This document shows, piece by piece, positions 32,711 through 44,150 of a DNA stretch of 64,000 nucleotides. Numbering within the stretch: the first letter of the stretch is position 1; the number at the start of each line of letters is the position of its first letter. The DNA lies in NCBI GenBank assembly GCA_027924585.1, contig BSBM01000779.1, positions 11,559,001 through 11,623,000 of the forward strand, in the 5' to 3' direction. This DNA comes from Larix kaempferi. Lineage: Eukaryota > Streptophyta > Pinopsida > Pinales > Pinaceae. The notes under the pieces are model-generated. The model saw only the letters and a list, made by a program, of their open reading frames with translations. It did not search any database and was not told the origin of the DNA. A program made the translations under genes and the position numbers.

Positions 32711-33787
32711 CTAAAGTTGAAACAAGTTGTGCGAAGGAGGCAACTGAAGTATTGCCTCAACTTTAAGAGTATCGAATCTAATACCCTCTTTCGAAACTAT
32801 GAAACCTAGAAGACGACCCGTTTTCACAACAAAGATGCACTTATTGGGATTTAACCGAATCTTGTAGCATATGCATATTTTGAGAATTAAACGGAGGTGT
32901 TTGGGGTGGTCCACTCTCTTGCGAGAATGGCCAACAAGATCATCCAAGTATGCCTCCACTATGCGTTTAAGGTCATGAAAGGCGTAGGTCATAGCACGTT
33001 GAAAAGTGGCTCTGGCATTTTTAAGGCTGAAGGGCATCTTCCGATACACAAATGTACCCCAAGGACAAATTAAAGCAGTCTTATGTTGGTCCTCGGGCTT
33101 TATCCGTATCTGGTTATATCCTAAAAAGCTGTCCATAAACGAAAATACTTCGCTTCCTGCATAAGCGTCCAAAATATGATCTATGAACGGGGTGGGGAAA
33201 TTGTCTTTCGGACATGCATGGTTCAGGTCTCTAAAATCAGTGCATACACGGATAGTTCCCTGCTTCTTATCCATAGGAATTGGATTTGACACCCATTCCG
33301 TAAAGGGAACTGGGTAGATAAAACTAGCCTTAAGCAGTTTCTCCACCTCTGCCTTGATCGCGGCTTCCTTTGAAGGGTTCACAACACGAAGGCGTTGTCG
33401 AACCAACTTAGCGTTATGATATGTTCTAATCTCATGTTCGACAATGCTGGGGTCTATTCCTGGCATCTCATCATATGACCAGGCGAAAGCTTCCCGGAGT
33501 TCCTTAAACAATTCAGTGTAGATGCGAACCTCTTCAGGAGAGCAATCAACACCGATGTAAATGTTCTCAACCTTTCCGGGGGTATGAGAAATTTTGATCG
33601 GTATGGTAGGGGAAATATTAGCCATGTTCCCCTCTGCATAAATCCCATGTGAATCCCAAGGAACCACAGGGTCACCAACCATCTCGGAAAGAGTCATCCT
33701 AAACTCTTCTTGATTGATAAGATCAAGGTTGGGAAGAAAATGGGAGCGATGATGCATTTCTTCCCAAGGTCTCTCACTACCACACAT
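32711..33787 (-). pseudogene. Element T reverse transcriptase
   Basis: A 358-codon open frame with the complete Ty3-gypsy RT palm: EVEKLLKASFIYPV (entry motif), IRVCTDFRDLNHACPKD, FSFMDSFLGYNQI (catalytic D), FVYRKMPFSLKNARATFQRA and the YLDD active site near residue 280 (32940-32951). The frame ends at LPPSHNLFQL, where the connection to RNase H is shifted. The N-terminal part includes the REAFAWSYDEMPGIDP block that links protease to RT in this group. This is the best preserved enzyme of the element. Confidence 0.9.
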
Positions 33788-34199
33788 GGCCTAAAAAATA
33801 GCTTCATTCGAAGGTAAAGTACTGTCAAGAAAATCATGCGAACAAGATGAGTCGATTGCCCATTCCGACAGCATAACGGGATCTCCCTCCTCTGTCCGGG
33901 AAGAGGAAAGATCTGACTCTGTCGTGGCTTATTGAATATCTTGATATGCAAGCTCGACATCAAACAGTGGCATAGCCATTCCAACATGCGCAATGTCTCC
34001 GGACATGGAACTTGTGGACGGTAAGGTCCATGGATCATCAAAATACGAAGTCCGGAATGGTACATTATTCAATGGAGGAGGCACATTATTGGAAACGGTT
34101 CCAATAAAAGCAATGGGTGAAGGGAAATCAAAAGATCCCAACAATGAGGGGTACAATCTGACACCCATGTTCCCAGTTTCCGACTGAGAATCTGTAACT

Positions 34200-34600
34200 T
34201 GGGGGACCACAGGTCCTGTGGATGTTGTGGAATAGGGACTAACGCAATCTAGCTGGTTGACCGTCACAATCTTGCCTTCATGTGGAAAGAAAATAATTCT
34301 GAATACAGTGGATGCAACCGCTTTCATAGCTTACATCTAATTCCTACCCAGAAGAAGGTTGTAGTCGATGGGTGCATCAACCACCTCGACTTCAATAGGC
34401 ACGGGTTTCCCACCCAAGTGGACAACAAGGGAAGGGATAATACCATGCGGATTAAATGACCAATCGTCAAATGTAGTTAGCATGGTCATAGACTTGGATA
34501 ATGGAGGAGAGCCAAGAGCTTTCCAACAAGCTAAATAATCACTGATGTGGAAGCACCTTCATCAACCACTGTTATTTTGACGATATTCTATAGGAACTCC
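34200..34600 (-). pseudogene. Element T aspartic protease (broken)
   Basis: VDEGASTSVI (near 34540-34570) is the active-site block of Tat-type proteases. A frame change then leads to ACWKALGSPPLSKS, VDAPIDYNLLLGRN (34340-34380) and, after a stop, VFRIIFFPHEGKIVTVNQL (34260-34310). The enzyme would cut Gag-Pol in the particle. The frameshift right after the active site inactivates it. Confidence 0.78.
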
Positions 34601-37037
34601 ACATGGACTTGAAAATCCACATGGTAAGGTAAGCAAGGTTTAACGTCAGTAGTGTCAAACTTGATAAAGTTAGGACTTCCCCCATCCTGAAATCCTAAAG
34701 CACACAAAAGGGCATGCCTTTGAGAAGGACACGCCTGTAAAACCTCGAGAGCTGACATGTCACATGGAGTTTGACCCAAGTCTTCTACAATAGAGTAGTC
34801 CTGGGCGGCTTGAGCATTGGGATTATGCGTAGAGCACTTGAGAACACCTTTCGGTGTCCGTGACATAGCAGTGGGCTTCTCGATATGAAAAGAGGTATCA
34901 GGAGGAGGAGGAGGATCATTCCCCATTTTTGGTTGTGGTGAATCATAATCACGTTGGTGAGTAGCAACACTAACCTCTGATTTAACCATATTCACGCATC
35001 TAAAGCCACTGGGATGGGAAGGAGACGTGGAAGTTACGTGGGTCCCATAACCAGTAGAGGGAGCATTCAAAACCATATTCTGATGATGTGGAAGGGGATC
35101 TTTCAACACATATGGGCTCTGTGCAAGATGCTTCGATGCTTCATCAATCCAAGGACACAAGTGAGTAAGATGATCTTCCCCACAAAGCTTGCAAGGGAAT
35201 TTCACTTTACGCCTAGGTTTACGATCCCCACCAGCATTTCCGCCTTCCCGAGGAGGGTTGGCGTTCTCTTTCTGAGGAGTATTATGATTACTACCATTAT
35301 TCCCATTATTTCCACCCTTGTGGTTGTTTCTCCCCTTCTTCTTACCACTCGGCTGCTGGTTACTTGATGGGTTCGCCGATTGCATAGCGTGTACATCAAA
35401 CGATGGGGTGGAAGTGGACAAGGTGTGAACCTGTCCGGGAATAGATTGGTTAAGTGACAAATTTTTCATTTGATTAGCAACCAAATATACAGGTCGAGTA
35501 CTTGCGGATCCAACAATGACATCGGCATGTGGTCCAGGAACTGGCTTGGGCTCTTGTTGTGATTGTGGTGCGTCAGGAATAATGTCATACAGAATGCCAT
35601 ATTGAGCATAAAGCAAATCTAATTGCTGGACTTTTAGTATAGCTTGTTCCGCAGTCGTTATGTCAGACATCGAAACATCCTTAGAAATGTATGGAAGCAA
35701 AGACTTGAGAAACCATTCCAACATAAATTTTGGAGGAATGTTGGCTTTCACTAACCTCTTCCGTCGATGCCACTCTTGAACGTGGTTAGATATGTGTGTG
35801 GCCTTATTCTGGAGGAAGGTAGACAAGAGTTCAGTTCCAGTATCATAGCGAACTGGCAGCTGGAAATGATCTAGAAAAACCAAGGCTATCTCATTGAAAC
35901 CCTTGTACGTGCCCCCAGGAAACTCAACATACCACTTCTTGGATGCCCCTGTGAGGGTGCGTTGAAATAGTCTCAAACGAACAGAATCATGATTTAACGA
36001 GTTTGATGAGCACCAAAGGTGAAAAGTCGTGATGTGATCACCCAGATCCTCACCACCCTTCCCCTCAAACTTAGGAATGTCCGAAGGGAGCTTGGTAGGT
36101 ACTGGAGGCCAATTAGGATCATGACACGCTGGATCATTCGTAAGCTTTGAAAGATTCAGAAGATTCAATCGAGCAAGGAACGAAAGCTGTGGCTGAAAAT
36201 CTTGATTACAAGCTCCCATAAAAGGTTGATTATACGGACCTGGAGGATAAGAAGGACCATAACCATGACCCTGGCCATAAGGCTGATAACCTCCTCCAAC
36301 CTGACCCGTGTGAGGGTAAGCAGGTATATATGTATTATGAGCACCGTAATGAGGTGGGTTGTAGTGATGGCCAACACCGAGTGTATTATAGTAAGGGTTA
36401 CCACCATAATTATGGGGCATATAAGTATTACTCGTAGTGGGAACTGTGTTGTAATGACCATAATTGTTAGGTATGTTCCCACCCCCTGCATAAGTACTAT
36501 TGGTAGCAAGAGCGGTTGTATAATTATAAGGTATATTCCCACCCCCTGCATAAGCATTACTAGTAGCAGGAGCAGTCGTGTAGTGACCATGAGTACGAGG
36601 GATATTCCCACCCCCTACATTAGCATTACTAGTAGCAGGAGCAGTCGTAAAAGTATACGGTATGTGCCCACTCCCATACTGACGTGTGTGATTAGAAGGT
36701 GCAGTGCTCTCAGTGAGGGTACTGCCCCTGGGGAGTGTAGTGTTGCCAACACCATGACTAGTGCTAGCATGACTACCAAACATAGTGAATGGATCAACTG
36801 TGTTGTAACTAGGCATACCATGAGAGAACGGGGTAGTGTTGGTCGTAGGACTTGTGTTAACATGTGACTGTGGCATCCCATATAGGAAATTACGTGGATT
36901 CGACAGATCGAACGGGTCGTCCTAGGGTGGATCCGACCCAAACAAGCTAAGTTGGGTCTCGGGTTATGGATCCCCCCCCATTCCTCTCTAGGATTATGAG
37001 GAGCAGAAGCATCTTCAATTCTACCCAACGGAGTCAT
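34588..37037 (-). pseudogene. Element T gag
   Basis: Long gag. 34588-36876 is open for 762 codons: an N-terminal G/N/Y/P-rich region with tandem repeats, the gag helical domain (IPKFEGKGGEDLGDHITTF, FPGGTYKGFNEIALVF, FLKSLLPYISKDV) and a zinc-knuckle-like CKLCGEDHLTHLC (35180-35220; CX2CX3HX4C instead of CX2CX4HX4C). Similarity continues upstream to an ATG at 37037, across a TAG (about 36920, W expected), a TAA (about 36963, Q expected) and a frame change in a run of eight C/G (36970-36977). The true start is therefore likely 37037. Gag would form the particle and bind RNA. Confidence 0.85.
36440..36670 (-). repeat. In-frame tandem repeats in T gag
   Basis: Three to four copies of a 66-78 bp unit that encodes variations of TTAPATSNAYAGGGNIP, in frame with gag. 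It is a coding minisatellite in the disordered N-terminal region. Confidence 0.8.
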
Positions 37038-38796
37038 AGGGATTTATCCCATGCCAAAACTAGCGGCAATGTCAGCGCAAAGCGTTTCAAAAGAATCAGA
37101 AGAATTGGAGATAGCCTTCCGACGTCCCCTCTGAACATGACGTGTAACTTCAACAGTTAGTTAAGTAGCCAATCGACAAGACCGACAGAGAGTAGGACCT
37201 CGTGCCACGATACCTCTGAATGGTCAATAAATCAAAGCGTCCCCTAACGGCCAAAATAACGATCAAAGAACAAAGAGCACACGCCTAAGAAACTACAACC
37301 AAATGCACACAAACATGACTGGATCAAGGGACCTCCCGACACTATAGCTGGTATGTCTTGCCTAAGAGAGGCTTGAGACTCCCAAACTATAACAGGAGGC
37401 AACAAAATCAGTTATAAGGGTTCCCAGACTTCACTGTGTGCACAGGGTCAAATCCCTATACAATAGGAAACCGTGATGTCCAACCCCTATTTGACTCAGG
37501 ATACTTACAGTATAACCACTGCAAGCACCCTATGCGATGCCTAGGTAAAGAAACTAAGGTCACCACAATATAACCAATGCTCAGGAGGACAGTCGCAGGT
37601 GGGATCCGTCATATGGGAAGGGTATCTAAGCCTGAAACTCAAGAGGTACAGATCCCTCAAGAGCCCCCGTACACGAACAAATCCTGGAAATATCTCCCAC
37701 GTTTGGCTAGTATTGGAGGAATATCTCCGCAACCAACCTCCCATGACCTCGTGCTTAACTATGGTTTGAGTAGAGCTTCCTGAGAACATTGATGTATATT
37801 ATGGAATTCACCACTCCCTGGTCAGACACATAATGTTTCGTCTAGTAGTCTTGTATTGTTAACTCACAATGATTTATTCCAAGACTCTAAACCTATACTA
37901 GCTGGTGCACCCTATAAAAGAAAAATCGTTCTAATCAATTTTAAGATTAAGCGTTGATTTTAAATGGCTATAATTACTCAAAGGATATGGTCGTGAAATT
38001 GATGATGTATATGACTCAATAGTATGCACAATCGACAAACTCGAGACTCATCTATCAATAAAAACAATGCCACTAAAATGAAAATCAATCCAACGGTTCG
38101 AAATAAAATGCAATTCTTTTAAATTTCCAATGCACACGTAGATCCTAGATGAAAGCACAAGCACTCAGATGCAAAATGCGGTACGGAAAGCAATTTTTTT
38201 TTGTATTTTCTCTTGTAATGGAAAGGAAAATGCAAAACTATGTTTTTGTATTTTTTCAATATGATGAAATGAAAAAATGCAAGCAAAATCTACCTATTTG
38301 GTCAAAGAAATGCAGAGCAGATCACTAAGACAACCCAACAAATCCCTAACAGCGAGACTCAGGCAATGCAATGAGCTAGAAAATAAAAAATGGTGATAAA
38401 CTAACAAGGCTCAAAACAAAGAGAAAGAAGAGTTTCTGGTCATAAACAAGGCATGGAACAGTCAGGAATCAGGCCAATTAAGACTCAGGAACATTCAAAA
38501 CCAACCCAGCAACAATCCAAGGCCATAAACCAATCAAACCTGGAGTTGTACACTATTGTCAAAGGAAAAACTGCGGGTAGACGTGAGCTATAATGCAGAC
38601 AGAGGCGGGTAGACCCAGGCAAAACTAAGTTGACCTGTGTACATGGAAAGTAAAATGAGAAAACAGAGAGTCCACTCACCCAGAAAAATCTTGTTTTCTA
38701 TAGTATATCCCAACGACCAATCAATGACACAGAAGCTTGACACACAACAACTCTAAATAAGGACAAATGCCTAAAAATCCCCAAAACTGGATGTTC
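37038..38796. other. Leader of element T
   Basis: About 1.76 kb between the primer-binding site and gag, without a supported ORF. Long leaders are usual in this lineage. Confidence 0.6.
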
Positions 38797-38814
38797 TCCC
38801 CAGCGGAGTCGCCA
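38797..38814 (-). other. Primer-binding site of element T
   Basis: Minus strand tggcgactccgctgggga, four bases from the 5' LTR. It is the characteristic site of Tat/Ogre elements. Confidence 0.9.
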
Positions 38815-38818
38815 TTTC

Positions 38819-39738
38819 TGTTACAGAAAAAACTTCCTATGGCTTGGGGTAGACCATAATAGACATATGACTACCATAAAATGACTCAATTCCCAATGCA
38901 ATGCTATATAAATGATAATTCTAAGATAATGGAGAAACGACCAACCTTCAATCGGATGTTCGATGTAGCTCCCTGTTGAGATTTCAACTTCTACACTTGA
39001 ACCTGCAGATTAGTCTCAACAACAAGTACAAGCAAGTGCATATAATATGTGAAAGACATTAGCATCATCAATAGCATGATCCATGATAGCATAAGCAAAT
39101 ATAACCCAATGTAATTTAATAATATTCACAACATCAATTGGATGAGAAAATGAGTATTTCCATTAATAAATTACAACAAGTACAATATACGACCTCTTGC
39201 CAACAACCAATCTGAACCAAGAATTGGGTCTCTCCACTTGTTCCTCCACCACTTCAATCCTACATGCAATGGAAAACTCAAACTATGAAAGGAGTTTGGA
39301 AGGTGAATATAAGGAATTCACAACAACTAGGATCAATAAGTGTAGACTCAAGTCACGACAAAAATCCACTAGAGTTATCTTGCTCTCTCTTTCTCCTCCC
39401 TTCCATATGCCATAAGAGCTCAATATATAGCCTTCCAAAGGTAAGTGAAAGGACACATCGAGGCGCTTCGGGGAAAATGGAGGGCCAAAGGTCACCCTAA
39501 GACCGCTTTTTGGGAGTAAAAATTAATTTTCTAATGACTTTTACCATTTTACTTGGTACCCGTGGGCTATAATGGAACGGCTCGCGTGTACGCAGACTAT
39601 AATGGGACGGCAAGCGTACAGGAAGAAAAATAGGGAAAAAGTGTTTTTGAAGGATATAAAGTGAATCTGATTAAGTGAAATGGATCCTGAAGGCCAAAGA
39701 ATGCTAATGCTCACAAGGTGGAAAATTACGTTTTAACA
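38819..39738 (-). repeat. Element T 5' LTR
   Basis: 920 bp; plus-strand ends tgttacagaaa and ttttaaca. Pairs with 25590-26509. Confidence 0.9.
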
Positions 39739-40173
39739 ACATGATTGGAAATTGAGGGAAAGTTGTATTATACATTAGAGGCCTACTATTGGGCACAGAG
39801 TCTCAGTACAAAAATAAAGGAATGAACGCAGTACCTGGGCATTATTACAATGAATCCAACCACAATTTCTCATGCAACCTGAAAATAATTTATTCTTAAT
39901 CTCCATAATAGGGATAAGAGGCTAAAGTCAAAGCAAACTGCCATATGGCTGTAATAGGAATATCTTAATCCTATCTTTGCAATTAGCATAATACTCATAC
40001 TAAAGAAGAAAGATTAACACAACAAAAAGTACCAAAATTGTTGTTATTAATTCCTGGCAATGAGAGAAGATCTCCAATTTACATAGCTTCTTGAGAAATC
40101 AAAATGAAATATAAATAGAGGAACAATTTCAAACATCAAAGCCCAGAGTCATGAATCCAATAGAAGTTATATT
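39739..40173 (-). repeat. Element R 5' LTR, piece 2
   Basis: Begins with the T target duplication acatg (39739-39743), then matches about 23115-23470 (ttattacaatgaatccaaccac, aattgttgttattaattcctgg, agaagatctcc). It is cut by element G at 40173. Confidence 0.8.
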
Positions 40174-41692
40174 TTCCATGGCCATGTTTTGGTGCAACAG
40201 CCACACTTGCATGGGAGTCTTGCACTCCTGCCCAAGAAGCCGACTTGGGCACTCGGTTGGGAAAAACGAATTTTGGTTGCATGAGACTTAGTGAAGAGGC
40301 AAGCGACAGACTGAACGAAGGGGTGCGTGGACCATGCATGGGTGCACTCCCAAAAACGATGCCACACTCACCCATCGGCGCATGGAAATCCCAAGAGTTG
40401 GGAGTGGTTGCAAATCGACAAGTCAACAAGAGAAGGGGCATCGAGCGCACCCTTGGACCATCAAACATTGGGAGTAGAAGCACCGGGCCAAGCGACCATA
40501 CACTCATGGAGAAAATGCCCAAGTGTCCAACACTTAGCCGCAAAATGAATGAAGGCACGACGGGAGATCGATATGGAAGCCCGCAGAGTGTGGGTTGGAA
40601 GCTAGCTGAAGTCAGGTTGGAAGCCCTGCGAAGACAGGTTGAGAGCCCGCCGAAGTCTAGTTGGAAGCCCGTGAACTCAGGATGGGAGCCCTCTGCAAAG
40701 ACTGGATGGAAGCTCCACGAAGTCGGGTTGGGAGCCCTCCGAACTCAAGATGGGAGCCGGCCATGAAGTTGGGATGAAATCCCACAAAGATATTCTGCGA
40801 AGACAGGTTTGGAGGCCACGTGAACACCAGTTGGAAGCTCGGTAGAGAAGACGAGTTGGGAGCTCGGAAAGAGCTCGGGTCGGAAGCCAAGGGACGATGC
40901 CCAACGAATGAACCATCGATGCGCGGATTGCAGAAGACTTGGACCAATACCGTTTGAAGTGGTACGTCGGCAAGGAGTTGGCATGGGTGCCAAGAAGGGG
41001 TGCGCCCAAGATGGGGTTGCACCCTCCCACACAGAATTGTATAAAAAGGATAAGGAAAATATCTAAGAAGGAAGCTAAGTTGGAAATTGGACAACGAGAA
41101 AGTTCAGAGCTAGGGAGGCTATCCGAGCTCTACCTTTCGCACAGTTTGTTCCAGCGAAATCCGGTTGCAGCAAGGTGTTGCAACAATGTTGAATTTGGCA
41201 GGTTCACATTGAGTCCTGTTGCACAGTGAGACAGTTCCGCAACAACAAGGGGTTACAGAAGTCGATAGTTTCATGAGTTAGACGCCCATTGGAAGGGTCT
41301 ACTCTATCTTTGTATTTGTATATCTATTGTAAGGCGTGCTCCTGGTTTGGCACACACCGGAGCTCTTCTAGGGAAACTCCATCTATTGTAAACGATTGAT
41401 TATACAAAGGCTTAAGGGTTGCTGGTTTGGAAACCCCAACTTATACTTGTGTGTTGTATTTACTTGATGTTCATGCATGTGTAAAATTGGCTAAGTGTGA
41501 ATGCTAGTAGGAACATGTTAATTGGTATAAACAAATAACCGAAGTTGAAAGTGTTAAGTTGAAAAGTTTCCACAGGTTAGGCGTAGTCTGCCAGTGCAAC
41601 TCTTGAGTTGGTCACGCCCTCAATATGTTCCCAAGCAGCGCCGCACACCACAGTTAGTCATTTGAGACAAGCGAAAAATTGTTGCTGTGACA
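40174..41692 (+). repeat. Element G 5' LTR
   Basis: Aligns with 48034-49570 throughout. The first bases (ttccatgg) are mutated relative to tgttacga of the other LTR. The right end is gctgtgaca. GC-richer than the surroundings. A TATA-like gtataaaaagg lies near 41039 (also at 48927 in the other LTR), a plausible promoter. Confidence 0.85.
40590..40890 (+). repeat. 22-bp minisatellite in the G 5' LTR
   Basis: About 12 degenerate copies of a unit like aagtcaggttggaagcccgcg. The same array occurs in the right LTR near 48450-48790. Confidence 0.8.
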
Positions 41693-41694
41693 GT

Positions 41695-41706
41695 TGGTAT
41701 CAGAGC
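41695..41706 (+). other. Primer-binding site of element G
   Basis: tggtatcagagc, two bases after the LTR end. Matches the initiator Met tRNA complement. Confidence 0.88.
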
Positions 41707-42299
41707 AGAAGTGTTTCAACACTGAAGGGTTTGAGGAAGAAGCTCTTCGCTCCAGTTCTACAACTTGGAGGTTCAGAACAAATTGCTGCGACAATTGACA
41801 GAGGTTAGCTTAAGTGGTTATGGTGCCATTATTCGTTGGGTTTTCTACATGACAGTGCCGTAGGTTTGAAGCTTGCGATCACAGAATCGCGGGAGCTACA
41901 AGTTCGCTACAGGAAAACACAAAGTTGATGATTTTGATGCTAAGTCTAGAAGAAAAGTATAATTGGGCCGCAGAGTGAAGCGACTTGAACCACAGTTGCT
42001 GGAGAAAAATGAGAATTTGGCTGCAACTCTCAAGAGTGTGCTTCACTGGGAAACCTCACCGCAAAGCAAGTAAGTTGGATGGAATCGAAGATTGACTAAG
42101 TAGATGTCTTGGGAAGACTTGCAACCTTCCTAAACTAGTGTTGAAAGGGAGAAAATCGTTTGACGGGAGCAGAATGCTCAGCAGACTAGTTTGGAGGAGC
42201 TAGGGTTTATATCCCACTTCTTGGAAAAAACGAAGATTGGGATTGGGAAGTGAAATGCAGATCTGGCTTTTGAGTCTGAGCCAGAAGTACCTTCAGATG
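41707..42299. other. Leader and eroded start of G gag
   Basis: No intact frame. A coiled-coil-like peptide with several stops can be followed from about 41970. Confidence 0.5.
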
Positions 42300-42955
42300 G
42301 GGAGGAGTTTGTTCATGGTGAACGAGAACCAAAATCCACCAAGGTAAAAAGTAGGATTTCTGTAGTTGAGAAGAACATGGAGTAGTTTAGTGAATCTCTC
42401 TATGCTCACGGAGAGAAGGCTACGACGTTGGGTTCTGAAGTGGAAATAATGTGAAAGGATTTCAACGAAGCCGTGGAAAAATGAGAAGATGCTACAGATG
42501 TGTTGCATGCTACGATTCAACAAGACACGGATGGAAGGGTCAAGAAGCTTGAATAGGTTGTGGAGCAGCTTCAAGCTCATGGAAAAGACCAAGACGACAC
42601 TATTGCGGTGTTGAAATGAGTGTTGGGTCAAGGATCTAGTATGAGGACTACCATGAAGATCCACATGAAAGAACCATAACCGTTTGATGACACTCACGAT
42701 GCTAAGTTGCTTGGAAACTTCTGTTGGGATGTGGAGTAGTACTTGGAATAGATGAATGGGAGTTCAGACGAGTCTAAGGTGAATGTTGCCGTGATGTTCC
42801 TCACTAACAAAATGAAGATTTGGTGGAGGAACCACGCAAAAGATGTGATTGCTGGTAATATAATGGAATAGAGAGAGAATTGAGCAAATGAAGGCAACTC
42901 TCAAGGCACAGTTTGGTCCGGGAAACCAAATCTAGGTAGCGAGGAATGAGCTTAT
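42300..42955 (+). pseudogene. Element G gag, first part
   Basis: Frame with a helical, E/K-rich leader and then the gag domain: DDTHDAKLLGNFCWDVE, SKVNVAVMFLTNKMKIWW and, at the end, GTVWSGKP in a shifted frame. Stops fall where Q or W is expected (for example VE*YLE*MN at 42736-42753, both GAG/GAA followed by TAG). It is cut at 42955 by copia C2 and resumes at 46257. Confidence 0.78.
42951..42955 (+). repeat. Left 5-bp target-site duplication of C2
   Basis: cttat, an exact copy at 46257-46261. Confidence 0.92.
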
Positions 42956-43537
42956 TGTTGATTTATTTGTAACTTCAGAAGATATTCACTTGTATATTAT
43001 ATGTATTACATTTGTACTTTATTGTATCCCCAACGGAGATGTATTATTCCTTCGATTGGAAGTGTCGTCATTTGTATTTGCAAGTGTCGCAAGTTACATT
43101 GTAAGTGTCATAACTTATATTTGATGGGTTATTAGACCACCTTGGTGGGGTTGGCCTTGTATGAGTTATGTGGAAGGTTTATTAGGATTCTTTAGGAATT
43201 CGATCCAGTTAGGGTTAAAGGCAGGTTAAGTTAAAGTATAAATAGAGAGTGTGACTCTCTCATTCTATTCATTCACTCACTCATCCAACTCGCATAGTTG
43301 AGAGAGAGAAGTGCGCACAAGTGGAGAAGGAGTAGCTGCTGAAGACATCTATCTTTTGGGGTTTGATCTTTGTATTGGTGCTTATTCTATCTCTGAGGAA
43401 GTTGCAGGGTTTTTCACCTTCTTGGTTTTCCCTGAGGAAACATTGTGTCTCTTGTGTCTATGATTGTTATGTTGTGCATGTTATTCTCTTAGTAGGATCC
43501 TAGATAATATTTGAATGAAATTATCGAAATTATAACG
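42956..43537 (+). repeat. C2 5' LTR
   Basis: 582 bp from tgttgatttattt to attataacg. It contains a short TATA-like gtataaatagag near 43237. Confidence 0.9.
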
Positions 43538-43548
43538 TGGTATCAGAG
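43538..43548 (+). other. Primer-binding site of C2
   Basis: tggtatcagag, abutting the LTR. Confidence 0.85.
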
Positions 43549-44150
43549 AGGGACTAAGAAGAAGACACTATGTAGCTGCGGAAGCTAGGGCTTCCTAATT
43601 TTTGGGTCTCTCTTCACAGATCATCAAAGGCAAGAGGATAGGATGACTCTCCTAAGGAAGGCACATCTTTCTGTTGAGACAGAATTTGATTCTGAGCATT
43701 TTTCAGTTTTTGGCCTATCACTGCTGTGGGAAATTAGGGCTTTTGACATAAGTGGAATTTTGGAGTTCTCTCAGCGTAGGATTGATATAATCAGCAAAAT
43801 CGAAGTTTAGAGACCAAGATGGAACTTTTTGGTTGGGAAGAACCCCGGGCTCTATCAAACCCTAGTTCGGGATTTTGATAAGAAAACCAAAAAACCTGAT
43901 TTTGACAGAAGCTGCAAATTCGAAATTCGTAGGTCAATTTTGAGGGGTCAATTTTTGGAGTTTTCAAAATCTGAGCACACCAGCTTGCTCGCCTCAGTCA
44001 ATTTCTTCTCCCCATCCAGATAGAAGTTTGAAATTCCAAGTTTGGATTTTTAGGGTTTCTCTGACAAACCCTAACCAGCCCCAGATCCAGATTCTGCAAG
44101 TCAAGTGGTAAGACCTAAATATTTTATTTCAATTTGAGTTTCTCATTAAG
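43549..44150. other. Leader of C2
   Basis: About 600 bp of untranslated leader. A short open frame at 43829-44023 shows no family likeness. Confidence 0.6.

Larger units (their letters stand above)
25590..39738 (-). mobile_element. Element T, Tat/Ogre-type Ty3-gypsy retrotransposon
   Basis: 14.15-kb element inserted in the R LTR. LTRs are 25590-26509 and 38819-39738, both 920 bp. The primer-binding site tggcgactccgctgggga is the type used by Tat/Ogre elements. In element order it carries a long leader, gag, protease, RT, RNase H, integrase, a second RNase H and an additional ORF on the opposite strand between pol and the 3' LTR. Frameshifts and stops occur in most domains, and key residues of integrase and of the second RNase H are replaced. 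It is inactive now but structurally almost complete. Confidence 0.9.

Noticed and set aside
36202-36867. 221-codon plus-strand frame
   Set aside because: Antisense shadow of the repetitive N-terminal region of T gag.
40245-40766. 173-codon frame in the G LTR, also open at 48105-48629
   Set aside because: It lies in the LTR and overlaps a 22-bp minisatellite that keeps several frames open on both strands; no family likeness.
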